A DNA stretch of 64,000 nucleotides from Owenia fusiformis (Eukaryota > Annelida > Polychaeta > Sabellida > Oweniidae), in contig CAIIXF020000003.1 of the NCBI GenBank assembly GCA_903813345.2, positions 27,975,248 through 28,039,247 of the forward strand. The letters are read 5' to 3'. The position numbers were made by a program, and so were the translations under genes. Under the pieces are notes generated by a model. The model was given only the letters and a program-made list of their open reading frames with translations, did no database searches and had not been told where the DNA came from. This document shows positions 43,901-56,141 of this stretch, piece after piece; within the stretch, counting starts at the first letter, position 1, and the number at the start of each line of letters is the position of its first letter.

Positions 43901-45709
43901 TTAACATTTTGTGTTCCAAATATTTTCATTTTCTCTTGGTGTAACATAGTGGCTAGTAATTATTTGTTTATATTTGCAAACACCATAATTCACTTTATGT
44001 GAGTTGAATCCTTCCATAGTACGTACTTTATATCCCAATGCTTTATTACAAAGTCCCACATAAACGTCTTCAAGGTAGAAGAAAGGTATATTGGGTGAAA
44101 CTTTCACAATGTCCTTGACAACTTTCATAGTTGTAACATAGCCTGTGCCTGAGCAGAAGCTGGGGTACAGGGTATGAGGGTACTGTATAGGAGAAGCATA
44201 CCATTTTGATTTCTTACCCCTGATTGGTTTAGGTTTGTATGAGCATGATCCTATAATTTCATTTTTAATTTCGAATGAATCGATGAATTGTAAAAGTCTT
44301 GGAGTATTCACCCACATATCAGTATCAGTTTTCATAACATATTTAGCATTTGAGCAAAATTCTGCAGCCCATTTAAGACCAGACATTGTTTTTAGAGTCA
44401 AATTACTGTACACATCTATAAAATCTTTGATCATAATGTCTCCATGTTTTTTAGCCTCTATTAGAGCTCTCTCATTCCACTTTGGGTCTTCGTGCATCCC
44501 TAATAAGAATACATACCTCAGGTTGTGTGTGTTTTGCTTAGAGATACTCGTCCATGTTTTCCGTAATGTATTTCTGATGGCAAGCTCATTATGTAGTGTA
44601 AATATGAGCATTAGAAGCTTCACGTTTCTTTGAACTGGTGTCAATGTTGAGCATATGTCATTGTTTTGGTAGATGTAGGATGATTGTGGAAAACATGAAT
44701 CACACTTATCCGGTCTTGGCTTGGGTTTTGGGTTATCCAGTCTTGGCTTGGGATTTGGGTTATCCAGTCTTGGCTTGGATTTTGGATTATCCAGTCTTGG
44801 CTTGGGATTTGGGTTATCCAGTCTTGGCTTGGATTTTGGATTATCCAGTCTTGGCGTTGGTTTTTGGTTATCCAGTCTTGGCTTGAGTTTTGAATTATCA
44901 AGTCTTGGCTTGGGTTGTGAGTTATCCAGTCTTGGCTTTGGTTTTTGGTTATCCAGTCTTGGCTTGAGTTTTGGATTATCAAGTCTTGCCTTGGGTTGTG
45001 AGTTATCCAGTCTTGGCTTGGGTTTTGAGTTATCCAGTCTAAGCTTGGCTGTTGAGTTATCCAGTCTTGGCTTGGGTTTTGGGTTATCTAATCTTGGCTT
45101 TGGTTTTTGGTTATCCAGCCTTGGCTTGGGTTTTGAGTTATCCAGTCTTGGCTTGGGTTTTGGGTTATCTAGTCTTGGCTTTGGTTTTTGGTTATCCAGC
45201 CTTGGCTTGGGTTGTGAGTTATCCAGTCTAAGCGTGGCTGTTGAGTTATCCAGTCTTGGGTTCGGTTTTGAGTTATAAACTTTTGGCTTGGGTTTTGAGT
45301 TATCAAGTCTTGGCTTGGGTTTTGGGTTATCCCGTCCTTTTTTAGGAATGGCAGTACCTTTTTCTTTGGCTCTGAAGGAAAGTGAATTGTTTTTGGTCGT
45401 GGCAGTTTCTTTTTGTTTGGTTCCAGATAAAACAGAATTATTTTTGATCTGGTTATTTCCTTTGAGCTCAATGCTATCACTTGTATCATTGTCAGATGCA
45501 ATCCCTTTTATTCCATTTATCCCTCCATTTATTCCTTTCCCAATTAGACTTCCTTTTCTGGTGTATCCCACTGATAGGTGATCCCTTTGTTGTCCTCTTG
45601 AGTCTTGTCGTACTGTCTGAATCTTGGGATATACATGTAGTCCTAGTAACGCAAACATGATTGATCCTATGCATAAGACTAACATAAATATCTTATTGAG
45701 ACTTAACAT
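43901..45709 (-). CDS. GT31 family glycosyltransferase (beta-1,3-galactosyltransferase-like), 602 aa
   Basis: Single uninterrupted frame. Residues about 5-26 are one hydrophobic segment after a short basic start: a type II signal anchor for the Golgi. The stem, about 135-340, is 22 tandem copies of a nine-residue unit (R-L-D-N-x-K-P-K-P). The catalytic domain starts about 370: R-N-T-L-R-K-T-W, then Y-V-F-L-L-G, the metal-binding D462-T-D464 in K-T-D-T-D-M-W-V-N, and E547-D-V-Y-V-G. These are the usual GT31 landmarks, so transfer of a sugar from a UDP-sugar in beta-1,3 linkage is expected; donor and acceptor cannot be told. Most GT31 stems are short, so the repeat is unusual. The paralogue at 62967-63998 is about two-thirds identical by eye in the catalytic part. 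Confidence 0.92.
   Translation of the reverse strand: MLSLNKIFMLVLCIGSIMFALLGLHVYPKIQTVRQDSRGQQRDHLSVGYTRKGSLIGKGINGGINGIKGIASDNDTSDSIELKGNNQIKNNSVLSGTKQKETATTKNNSLSFRAKEKGTAIPKKGRDNPKPKPRLDNSKPKPKVYNSKPNPRLDNSTATLRLDNSQPKPRLDNQKPKPRLDNPKPKPRLDNSKPKPRLDNQKPKPRLDNPKPKPRLDNSTAKLRLDNSKPKPRLDNSQPKARLDNPKLKPRLDNQKPKPRLDNSQPKPRLDNSKLKPRLDNQKPTPRLDNPKSKPRLDNPNPKPRLDNPKSKPRLDNPNPKPRLDNPKPKPRPDKCDSCFPQSSYIYQNNDICSTLTPVQRNVKLLMLIFTLHNELAIRNTLRKTWTSISKQNTHNLRYVFLLGMHEDPKWNERALIEAKKHGDIMIKDFIDVYSNLTLKTMSGLKWAAEFCSNAKYVMKTDTDMWVNTPRLLQFIDSFEIKNEIIGSCSYKPKPIRGKKSKWYASPIQYPHTLYPSFCSGTGYVTTMKVVKDIVKVSPNIPFFYLEDVYVGLCNKALGYKVRTMEGFNSHKVNYGVCKYKQIITSHYVTPRENENIWNTKC
44706..45331 (-). repeat. 27-bp coding minisatellite, 22 units, in the GT31 stem
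   Basis: Each 27-bp unit encodes nine residues, R-L-D-N-[S/Q/P]-K-P-K-P with variants such as S-T-A-T-L, N-P-K-P and K-S-K-P. Unit variants recur in blocks (S, Q, P order), a sign of multi-unit duplication. Because 27 is a multiple of three, other frames on both strands are also open; those are not genes. Confidence 0.95.
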
Positions 45710-46439
45710 GTTGAACTATTAATGATGAGAGGTCTTGTATGTTTCCAAAAATGTCGTCATGAATTGGTGTCTCTACTCATAAAAGATTCCAGTATAAGTT
45801 AATCGATGAACCTAAACTTGGACTTATGACCAAAAATTGATCATGTAAGTGATTATAAGTCACTAAAGATGGGGTACATTGGTACCTGGCTTATAGTTAG
45901 TAATTCCAACTGTATAAGAATATAAGAAACCTGCATATTCTCGCATCTACCTCACAGCTGTTTCTAACTGCACTTTTAATCATTCCCCGATCCGTAATGC
46001 TCGCCATTCTCCATTTGCAGTAACTAAGCTACAGAGCTTTGGCCCCATTTATTTGTTGGAGGTATTTCTTAGTCACTGGTACTATTAAGTTGATACTTAA
46101 AAAATAAAGTTAAAGAGGTCCTCTTTTGTCATGATAACATTTAATTTTCTGATGTTTTATTTCTACATTTTATTAAGTTTGAATTTCTGCTCGTAGCAAA
46201 ATGTGATATTTTCATATCATTTATAGTTATAAACATAACATGAAGTAGCTTCGCATGTATCTATTGAATCCTACTGTATTCTGTTTTGTTAACTGTCTCT
46301 TCAGTCTAGTTTATACTATTTATTCGTTATTCATTATTTATAATCCACATTGATTTTCTCTTATGTTGGAGTACTTTCCTTGGTAAGAGATAAAAGTTAT
46401 GTTAAGATTAATATGCAAAATATATTTTTTTCGATTTCT

Positions 46440-46890
46440 TATGTCACCACCAAAAAGTGGTGACTTATTTTTATGGTCTCTATTTTTATGTGACGGCGCA
46501 TGGTGGTTGGCGTCTGTAAGAAATTCTTAGTTGGCGTTTGTAACAAATTCTTACAACTTCCAATAACTTAACAGATACTGTTTAGCTGACTTCAATTTTT
46601 TCAGAATTTCAAATCTGGCTTAAGATTTCAGATATGATGACCTTTCTAAGTTCAAAAAAGGTCAAAAAGGTATTTTTTCAACTTCTTCAGATTGACCAAA
46701 TATTTTTTCAGAATTGAGTTCTCAGAAATTCAAATCTGTTTTTAGATTTTAGATTTCACCTTCAATTACCTTTTCAAGATTAAAAAAAGGTCAAAAGGGT
46801 CTTTTCCCAACTTGCTTCAAATATTGACCAATTTTTTCTCACAATCATCTACAAGTTCTCAGAAATTCAAATCTGACTTAAGACTGAACT
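46440..46890. repeat. 'gtcaccacc' dispersed family, longer copy
   Basis: Head atgtcaccaccaaaaagtgg; the body contains three rounds of cttcaaattgacc-like and cagaaattcaaatctgactt text, as in 9850-10325. Non-coding. Confidence 0.6.
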
Positions 46891-47579
46891 GATATGTATC
46901 AGTTGCTGGCATAGTTTTGCCGGAAGGGTGCAAGAAGTAACTTTTTGCAATATAATATGTTGGAGTAATACAGTAGGTGTAAGAAAATATAAGGCTTTAA
47001 AGTGGTAAGAAAATATAAGGTGAAAGGCTTTAAAGTGGTAAAAACAATTTTCACGGCCGAATTGGACTTCAATTCCTACGATTTCAATGGGTACTACAGT
47101 ATAAGATTATTTCTGCTTTCTACAGCATACATTATTAGTCCAGATATCTGTATTAGTCTCTGAAATATTCCAATAAATAGGTAAAATATGCAATTTAAGT
47201 CATCTTTAAGTCTGACTATTTTTTTTATATTTGTAGCTTCCAGAAAAATATGGCAGCTTAAATAGCTCAAAATTGTTTTCTAAAAACTAGTTCAAACTTT
47301 GTTGATACATTGTACTAAATTTAAAAAACATATATAAAATATGTAGAGTCCTTATATTCTCGTAATAAATGAATTGCATTGTCAGGTAACAATTGAAGAT
47401 GTTTTAAATGAGAATATTCAAGTTTATATTTTATTATTTATTTTATTTATTTATTTAGAACTACGCTTTTGTATCAGCGACACACTTTCATAGGTGCGTC
47501 TTTACAGTAAAACACAATAACTGAAATTGCGTCTATAGGTTCTTAAAAAAATAATAAAAAAACTTGCAATTAATCTTTA

Positions 47580-47775
47580 CTGGATAAAAGCAATGATGGC
47601 CATTTTGAAAAATTGCCACCATTTTAATGGGGGGTTTAATATATTTTACTATAACTTGAAAAGTGGTGGAGCGATTTTGTATTTGGTATGTGAATACTAT
47701 AAGCATGGCACACTGTCTAATGACACTTTTGGTAGAAGGTGGCCATTTTGAAAAATAGCCGCCATTTTGCTGTAA
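47580..47775 (+). mobile_element. Fragment of the 'atcccatcgaa' tandem family
   Basis: One and a half units: gccattttgaaaaattgcca, then gtggagcgattttg, then tggcacactgtctaatgaca and a second palindrome gccattttgaaaaatagccg. Head and tail are missing. Confidence 0.7.
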
Positions 47776-48205
47776 CATTCATTATGACAATCAGTCTGAT
47801 GGCTATGAAATATAGTTGGATGGTGGGAAATAGTATGATATACAAATGTGTAAAAATCAATGTAATTCCCTAAAATGAGCAAAATGCATGGTTGCATTTT
47901 TTACCACCTTGTACACTCTATATTTCTCACTCATATTTATATGAGTGAGAAATATAACAGTGAATAATGAACAATATTATTAAACTGCCACGTACATTAC
48001 CTATAATTTGATTGGTTTATGTCTTACATGTGATCCAAAATTAAATAACGAATTCCTTCCTCATGGGTAAAACCTGGGAAAGAGTTTGGAATGTAGCAGT
48101 TGTTATAACAATTATTTTGTACTATTTTCGATGAATTAATGTTACATGTTTGAAAATCAAAGATTGTGAGTCTCATACTGCACCGTTTTTCTTCAAACTT
48201 GTTTT

Positions 48206-48229
48206 TAAGGTGGGACCTGGTCCGTCAGC
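48206..48229 (+). repeat. 24-bp string, inverse partner at 62921-62945
   Basis: taaggtgggacctggtccgt followed by cagc. Its inverse, with one mismatch, lies at 62921-62945 and brackets the large inverted-repeat and LTR complex. Confidence 0.7.
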
Positions 48230-51190
48230 CCAAAAAAATCCTCGATAGATTTTCCTGAAAATCGCACAGTGTATGTAAACAAGTGGTGTACATATGCTGT
48301 AGAAATTTTAAACAGAAAAAAATAAGTTGAGATATAGTAAGTAAGGTTCAAAGATCGTATTTTTGAGGAGCCTATGCTGCTTAAATTGTCATATTTAACA
48401 TGTAACCCTATGGGGAAACCATACACTTACTTTACCCTCGGGAGATCCCAATTAACAGAAAAACGGCTCGATAGATTTTTTTTAAATTTCAACATTTCTT
48501 TATTTGGAATATGATTATGCTTGTGTTAGTTTTTTGTAAAAAGATTACAAAAATTGTAGTCACAGTATTCAGTCAAAGTACCTTGTATTTTGAGAAAAGA
48601 CCGGCATCCAATTCTATCCGTTGGCGGAGAGAACAATTGAATTACGTCATAAATTTCTCACCTGAATGATCCGACAAAGATTAAGACGATTCCCAGGATA
48701 ATGGGGTTTAGCCTTGCTGAATCAAATGTAGTTCGTTGATTTTGAATATAATTCAATCGGTATGAATTACTACCACTAAAGTTAGCGTCTCACAGTCTTT
48801 GAGAATCAAGGACGTCTATAGGCCTAGTCCAAAGACCGTGAATAACGTGCTAAATCAACGGCGGCTGATCGCAAAATAACCAACTATTAATTAAATTATC
48901 GCCTCATGTACCTGCTATTATTTAATTACGTATACGTTGTGTCAAATCATAGCATCGAATGATATCGTCTTTTTTATCTTCAGTAAGTATTACCCATTAT
49001 TATGGCTCTTCTTTATTTTGATTTTCATGATGTGCAAACAGAAGCTCCGCCGATCGCGCACGTTGGCAATTCACTCAAGTAAAGGTGATCATCAAACGTT
49101 TGCAATCACCGGTTAATACTAAAATCAAAAAGGCTTCTTTGTCGAATAAACTGTGCACATCTGACTTGATAATACACTACGATAAGGCTCGGCACTATTG
49201 ATGTACGTACAAGTTAATAAACGTTGGTACGTTGTTCTCGCTTGTTGATATGTAATATCGTTTTGTAAACTCACGTTTCATCAGCAAAAAGTCAGCACTC
49301 GCGTACATAAAAAAGTCAAGCATATCATATGTGGAATGATCGTCATTATTGAATGACAAAATAAATAGAGCGATCGGGACGTACCCAATGTCTGCGGCAA
49401 CAAGTACGATTGTTGAGTTCACTGAATGAGTACACATTGTTTCATTAAAGTGTGTACAAAACATGAGAGATCCTATGGGAAACCATATATTACTTTACTC
49501 TTCTTCTTACTCTTTACCCTGAGGGCAGGGGAAACAGAAAAACGGCTTGATAAGTTCAACATTTATACGCCACGATAATGCCAATTTATCGCAGAGTTTT
49601 GTAAAAAAAATTAAAAATCGTAGCTTGTTTTAAAGTACCTTATATTGTAAGCTATTGCATTTCTTTTATTTCCTTCAATTTTGTTGATAAGAAATATTTT
49701 GCAAAACAAAATCACCATATCGCGTTAACATCAATTTACATTGATGAATTATTCTACTAATTTATTCAACAGCTCATCTAATTTGATAGAACATCTTTTC
49801 ATAAACTTTTTCTAAATATTTTTATTCTAGAAAAGTAGACTAAGCTTACAATGGATACGAATACGATGGGGTGGATTGCCGTACGCGAATATTTCATGTT
49901 AGGTACCTTTACCATCGCCAGACATGATTCTCTAATCTTATCACTACCTTTTTAGTCGGAATAATGAAGTCGAGCAGACCGAGATCTGTTTATATAGCGA
50001 TATACGCGCGGCCTTGACAGAACTAACCTACTAACCTAGATATGCGACCTACTAGCCCAGAGTGAACTAGCTAATTTGCATAAAGTTTTTGCAGTCTGAA
50101 TCCACTATTCTCGGTCTAAACTGGCTGTTTAAGAAATTGCATTTATCTGTTTATGGCTCCGCTGTTTATTGACTGATTTCTAAATAAATCATACCATGGA
50201 TTATCTAGCTTCCATGTGGTGCCATTTTTGTGGTGATCAACTTGCAAGAAAATGGAGGAAATCGAGGGTAAAGCCGATTTCTTGAACTCCAAGTTTCACA
50301 TAAGAAATGTTGCGTTCTGGTTGGTCGGGTTTCTTGCAGTGCGAATCCACTTTTAGGTTTTTAAACTAGACGTTTTAGAAATGCCACTTAACAATATTTT
50401 TTTTCTCTATTTCTCAGTCGATTTCTAAAAGAATAATGTCATCGTGAAGCTGACCAAACACGTTTCTCGATGGTATCACTTTTAAAGCGATCCATTAGTG
50501 ATAGAGAATCAAAGAGTATGCACTTATAGGTCGGACATAGGCCTACTGATAAATCAGGCATTCTGAATTTGATGGCTCGGCTTTTCTGCAGTCTCAGCCA
50601 CTTTCCGCCTGTTGTCCTGGCACTTTATTGTGAAGGACTCACAGACGTAACTTGCCTAATGTTTTTCATTCATTTTAATAATAATTCTAAGTACATACAT
50701 TCATAACGCCTTCATTAGCGACGATCAGTCGCCGTAAACCTCTACACCATTGATCTCAACCCCGGGGTCTCAACTGGCGTGGCAACATATAGGCTACCAC
50801 GCCTGGGGACACGCCCCTTCGCACTCCCGACATTGGGCATTGATTCATTGTGTTGCCATTGGGCCACTTGCACTCAGTTTTAAAAGTTCTTGAGTGCTAA
50901 GACATCTCTTATCAAACATTTTACCATGACTAATGAACAATTCATATATAAAAAATGTAAAAAAGGCAAAGAAAATATAACTAGACGAAGCTCATACGAA
51001 AGCGAAAGTGACAACAACTGAACTAGGACGAAAGTCGTGCCAATAAAAAGAATATTCTAAAACGTTTTACATATAAGAGAATATACAATTTTACGAAGTA
51101 ATAAAACGAACAAAAGTCATTTTTGAATTTATTAAACATAAATACAGAGTAATATAGACCAGGTGCTTTTCTGCAAAAGGTCTCTCTGTA
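48230..51190. other. Intergenic, no gene recognised
   Basis: About 3 kb. Some stretches are less AT-rich (48600-50800). There are two related short segments with 'gaaaaacggct.gat' (48460 and 49538). The open frames found, including one of 89 codons on the minus strand at 49195-49464, match nothing I know. Confidence 0.45.
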
Positions 51191-53695
51191 AAATGTGGTA
51201 GGCGTTTAGTGTTAAAAGTGTTCTGACAAGTGTTTTTTATATAACTTTTTATGCTGAATCCAAAAAACCATGTTGGCAAGCTGAAATATGATTATTTAAC
51301 CCTTTAAATACCATGTTAGTCCCCCTACCCCCAAAATTCACCCCTATCAGGGGGAAAAAATTCTTCAACCTAAAATAACTTTGATTTTATGGTTTTTGTA
51401 AGTGAAATACATGGACATTGTATAAAATAAACATTTGAAGTATGAATGATACGGATTACCCTTAAGAAATTTGAATAAAAGCAAAAAGTATGTACCCCAG
51501 GGGGCAAATTTATGACCCATTTTTTACTTTTCGTGTCATAACTTTTTTATTAGACAATGATGGATGCTAAAAAAATCCATGTAAAAGGCATAATACCTGG
51601 TCTACTAATGCTGCAAGAATCAAAGTAATTCCTTTGATAATTGCCTTGAAAAAAATTAGTAAATTTAAGAAAAAATGACATTTTAGCTGGGACTGATTTT
51701 ATGTGTGACTATAACTGACCCCTATTGCTTTAACATTTATCCCTCTGTGTTCATATATTTAGCATTTTAGAATAAATCTAAAATATAAAACTTATTTTAG
51801 CAAAGTTTTAGGAAGATTTAAGCTTTTTATCATGTTCAACTGTTAAAAATTCATGAAATATGATGTCTAAAATTGATAAGTTATACGTATACCCTTGGAA
51901 GACCCTTATAATTTTTTCTTATTTATGAACATATTTGTACCAATACTAGTTTTCTAGCTTAGAGAAATGATGTATGATATATCCTGGCTTGGCTTTCTGG
52001 TGGTTTGAACAATCTTTTAAAGGGTGACGCATATCGTTTAGCAAATCGAACGCTCGTTTCTGGTGTTGCTCACCGTTTAGTATAAAAGGCCCGATCCCGG
52101 AATAATACTCAAGGGTTCACAGGTTCGATGTCGTTGTGTCAACACCTCTAACTGTTATATAGCCTAAGTATATTATAGATCGTCACACATTTATAAAAAG
52201 GTGATTTTTATTTTGACAAATCAATTACAAATTTATGGGTGAAGTTTCAGGATCTTCTATTTGTGTATAATAAGGAAAAATTGGCATCTAAATTTCCCCA
52301 TAACGTAATAGCACACAGCTTGGCATATGAAATATCCTACAAATGAAACAAAGCAGTTCTAATACAAGGATTTATATTGGCTGTTGTACATGTACTGTTT
52401 GAACGCAATCACTCTATGGATAACGTTTTCAAAATCATTATAAACGGATTACTTTATCTCAAAGACAATTTCAATAAACTGGATTTTACAGAACTCCCCT
52501 TATTTCTTAAAAATGGACTGATCCAGTTTATTCGCCTGGAGCCGCCATATTGTTTTTATACGGGATGCTTATCGTCACCCTTTAAGTGTTATCATTGAAA
52601 ATTCATTCTTAAATCATAGGTCTGCAATCGATTAAATTCATGTATACCATTAGTATCATTCTACTGGTATGAGCATAATTGAACAAGCTATGATTTCATA
52701 GATTAGTTGTTTGATGTATGACATATTTCAAGCTGACTTTCTGGTGATTTTAACCATCTAAGAGACTTAATCATTGAAAACCATTACAAATAAAGGCCTA
52801 AACGGACAGTAGAACACCCTTATTAATTCCAGGCTATATTGGTACCTACTACTGTCTCATAGCTCGGAGGTTTGATATATGACATATTCTGACTAGTTTT
52901 TCTGCAGATTTGAACCACCTAACAGGTCTAATCATTGAATATACTTAATATACTAGGTCTAAAATTGAAGTATTCAATAGAACCCTCTATAATAAATTCA
53001 AAAAGATTCAGAATGACATTAACCTCAACACTGGATCTGAATCAGAATTACAATTCTTCATAGAGCTGAACTAGGAAGACAAGGCTAATTTCATTCTAAG
53101 CAGCCTGACAATTGCATGACGTGAGAGCAAAAGTACCAATGCAGATTTATACAAATCTTCATTTTATAGAGTTTTCTTCCCTGAACAATGTTAAGTCATA
53201 TTAAAAAATCCCCCCCCCCCCACTGTCCCCATTAACCTTTCTGTGTTACTCTTGGAGTTAAGGCAGAAATTCTTGATAAATGGCGTATACTCACTTTGAC
53301 AACATTTTGAATTAGTGGGATGTTTCAGTTAATGAGAGTTTTTGCAGAGTAGCAATTTTTGAAATTTAAATCCAATAGGACCATATATGGGAAATTCAAA
53401 AAAGATTCAGAATGACATTAACCACAACATTGGATCTGGAAATCAAATAAAGCAACTGATTGATGTGATCTCGGATGACTCTTGTAAATCAGAATTACAA
53501 TCCTTCATAGAGCTGAACAAACAAGGGAGACAAGGATTATTTTTCATTCTGGTAGTAATACATGGACATGGTCCAAATCTTGATACGCTTCACCATAGCC
53601 CAAAGAAAGGGAAATTGGGAGCTTCATCTCAATGTATTTCAATGCATGATCCCCTTTTTCATGAGATATGACCCCCAAAAGTATGCAAGGTGGGG
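51191..53695 (+). repeat. Left arm of a large inverted repeat
   Basis: From gtaaaatgtggtaggcg onward this is the inverse of 60380-62386. Shared landmarks are cccctatcaggggg (51344 and 62224 region), the 'ctggcttggctttctggtgg' text near 51990, and a segment with aagattcagaatgacattaa followed by N-D-I-N-like coding-style text. The left arm holds a private 561-bp insertion and a second copy of the aagattcag segment (near 52990 and 53396). Confidence 0.85.
52021..52581. mobile_element. 561-bp element inserted at TTAA
   Basis: Ends agggtgacgc and gtcaccct, flanked on both sides by ttaa (52017-52020 and 52582-52585). The corresponding place in the right arm has no insertion, which confirms it as an insertion. 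A TTAA target suggests a piggyBac-type mover, though the ends are short. A 73-codon frame inside is not recognised. Confidence 0.75.
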
Positions 53696-54614
53696 CACAG
53701 TTCACTTCACTGCTGAAGTTTTGCTTCCTTGAAGACTGTAGCCAAATCCTCAGATGTAGATGCAATTGATGCTAATTTGTAAGAAGGATCATATATTGGA
53801 AATATTACAGTTGGCATTTCAATACCATTTGTTAAACAGTTAAGGAGTAGAGTACATTTGAGTTGGCTTGAATGTTTCGTTCGTCAATGAGAGGGCTATT
53901 GGAAAAGACATCAGCTCATGTTTCATGATTTCATTGATGCCCACAGGTCTGTGGTTAACTTCATATGCAGTGATGAGATTCTGCAAAACATTCCTGTCTG
54001 CCTTAACAACTTTCTGCTCGTTTATATTGGGATTAGGCATATAGTTTAAAAAATGTTGGTGCTTGCTCAGTAGATCAAGAAATGTTGTGTCTTTCATTTG
54101 ACCCTGTTGGTATCAACCTCTAAGACACAAAGACATCCAGTTGTTGTTGGCCAAACTGTCGAGCCTGTTGATTGTTTCTGTGAGTACATCTTTTGCACAT
54201 ATACTTTGGAGATTAAGTAATGGATCTTCTGAAAACATGCCAAACTTCAGCAGCATGTCACATATTTTATCTTCTTCCAGAGACTGAATACTCTTTTATG
54301 AGTTCTAGTATCTACAACTATTTTTGATGTTATGAGAATTGGCTATCAATTTTTTCAATTTTTCTTCAACATGTATTGTAATGACTTCAGTATGAATGAA
54401 ATGTCCCTTGGTGTTCTGGTCCTGGATTGTGATATTGGTTCTCGATTGGAGGGGGGAGGGGGATGTTAGACATATTTTCTTTTCACGATAGATTATTGTT
54501 TTGGGATATATAGGGTCTACTTTTTCATGACAGATTTGCACTTGCGGTTTGCTTTTCTTGTTGGGTTTCTTTAATGTTTTTAGTCACCCTTCCCTTTGGC
54601 ATTTGTGCTTATAT
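53696..54614 (-). other. Centre of the inverted repeat, left of the LTR element; unknown minus-strand frame
   Basis: Minus-strand frame 54097-53840 (85 codons) contains V-V-K-A-D-R-N-V-L-Q-N-L and H-E-L-M-S-F-P-I-A-L-S. I have a memory of a similar K-A-D-R...P-x-x-L-A pattern in uncharacterised, transposon-associated invertebrate proteins, but cannot name a family. A second open stretch, 54541-54305, is adjacent. Together with 60024-60380 this may be the remains of the inverted-repeat element's own gene. Confidence 0.4.
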
Positions 54615-55470
54615 TGTTACGTTCGAAAATAACAGAAAGTAAAAACAGCAATTAAAATATGATAACAATATATTTATATTTTGAAAACTAAATAATACAA
54701 CAATAATATAAAGGAGGTTTAATACTTAAGTGATGTCCAATCAATGATACGGCTTATTCTTGATGTCGATAAATGTCGTTGACGATCCTTGAGAATGTTC
54801 CAGATCACGAAATGTTTCAATAATCGTTAATAGTTCTCCAATGTTTGTAATAATCCAATAATGTTTGTTGTAATCCTATAATGTTTGTATCCAATAATGT
54901 TTGATGATAATCCAGAAATGTTTATGATAATCCACAAATGTATATGATAATCCGTATATAGTGTGTGTTGTAATATATGTCCATATAAAGTCCTCAGGTT
55001 GTATGTTTGCACTGTTATAAATGTTCCCACAGTAGGTTGTTGTAATTTTCTGCTAAGAAGATGTCCTTTTGATAAACTTTGAAATTCTGCTTTATTTAGT
55101 TCCTTTGAGATGTCCAGTTATGATGACTTAATTATCTGCTAATGAGAGTCACTGTGCTGTTCTTTTTATAATGTGAAAGAATGATCCAGAAACGAATCTT
55201 CTGGAACTACATCTTGATTGGACATCTTTAGTGACATGATTAAATTTTAATGAATGGTTATAATTTCTAGAACTATCTGGATGGTCAAGGGTTAATGAGT
55301 CATTCAGTTCAGTTTTGTTTACAAGATACAGTGTATAATGTCATTGTGACCTTGACCTAAGATCTCTAATGAAGAATAGCTCAACATATACAGCAAGCAT
55401 AGATTACAAATTAAAAAACTATAGGTGAATATAGTAGCATATAATATACATGTAGCTCACTACTGTAACA
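54615..55470 (-). repeat. 3' LTR
   Basis: 856 bp, tgttacgttcgaaaat...ctactgtaaca. Near-identical to 59147-60023 except for a missing 21-bp copy of an aatccacaaatgtttgatg-type internal repeat. The LTR interior has several imperfect copies of this 'aatcc.aaatgttt.atgat' unit. Confidence 0.95.
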
Positions 55471-55481
55471 CCTCCCTCCTT
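55471..55481 (-). other. Polypurine tract
   Basis: Reads aaggagggagg on the minus strand, directly before the 3' LTR: the usual place and composition for plus-strand DNA priming. Confidence 0.85.
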
Positions 55482-56141
55482 AAAAGAAAAGTTTTGAATG
55501 CAATGAAAAACTTTTACAATAATATCTTGAGTAGCGAGCGTTACAATTTTTAAAAGTGAGGTTGAGACTTACATAATATTTGTTTACAATAGTCTTTTTA
55601 TGTGCAGTATGTTTACAAGTATATAATACTTTCTATCGTTACAGTGTGAGTACAATCTAATAACATATAATGTTCTTATAATGCCATACTACAATAATAT
55701 CTACATCAGTTATGCATTATGTCATAAATACAATACACGCAATAGACCATATAACATGTGCAATAGCATAAGTTTTGAGTCTGACAAACACAAAACTAGT
55801 ACAATGTTTTAAATTATCACATGATCTTATGTAAGTATTTCTACTAGTACAATCTCATATTATCAAGTAATGCTGTGACATTATTTAATGATCACCTATG
55901 ATGCTCACATAATCTAGATACAATCTTATAGTTCATATAATATCAATTTTAATATTTAGGCAAATGTTTTTATATATTGTTAAAATAAAGTGACAGTTAT
56001 CACAAATCTCTAATTTGCCTACCATATAATATAATCTTCATGAGTTAATCATTATAATTTACAATATCTGACTCTCGAATAACATACATGTATAGTAATC
56101 ATTTACATACAAGTTAGGCCCTATGACCTAAGAGCACAAGC

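Larger units (their letters stand above)
45710..48205. other. Intergenic, repeat remnants only
   Basis: Contains a 'gtcaccacc' family copy (46440-46890), a fragment of the palindromic 'aaaatggc' family (47580-47775) and a 16-bp-armed palindrome near 47925-47960 (tatttctcactcatat...). The GT31 promoter must lie in the first part, but no element was identified. Confidence 0.55.

Noticed and set aside
44638-45581. Several long open frames antisense or shifted to the GT31 stem (Gly-Leu-Ser-Ser-Leu and Ser-Gln-Asp-Trp-Ile repeats).
   Set aside because: A 27-bp repeat with no stop in any frame keeps all frames open; only the K-P-K-P-R-L-D-N frame continues into an anchor and a catalytic domain.
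50700-50840. Possible tRNA or SINE in a GC-richer stretch.
   Set aside because: No cloverleaf, and no convincing A and B box pair.
52377-52598. 73-codon frame as a possible missing TDRD12 exon.
   Set aside because: It lies inside the 561-bp TTAA insertion and shows no Tudor-like sequence or suitable splice sites.
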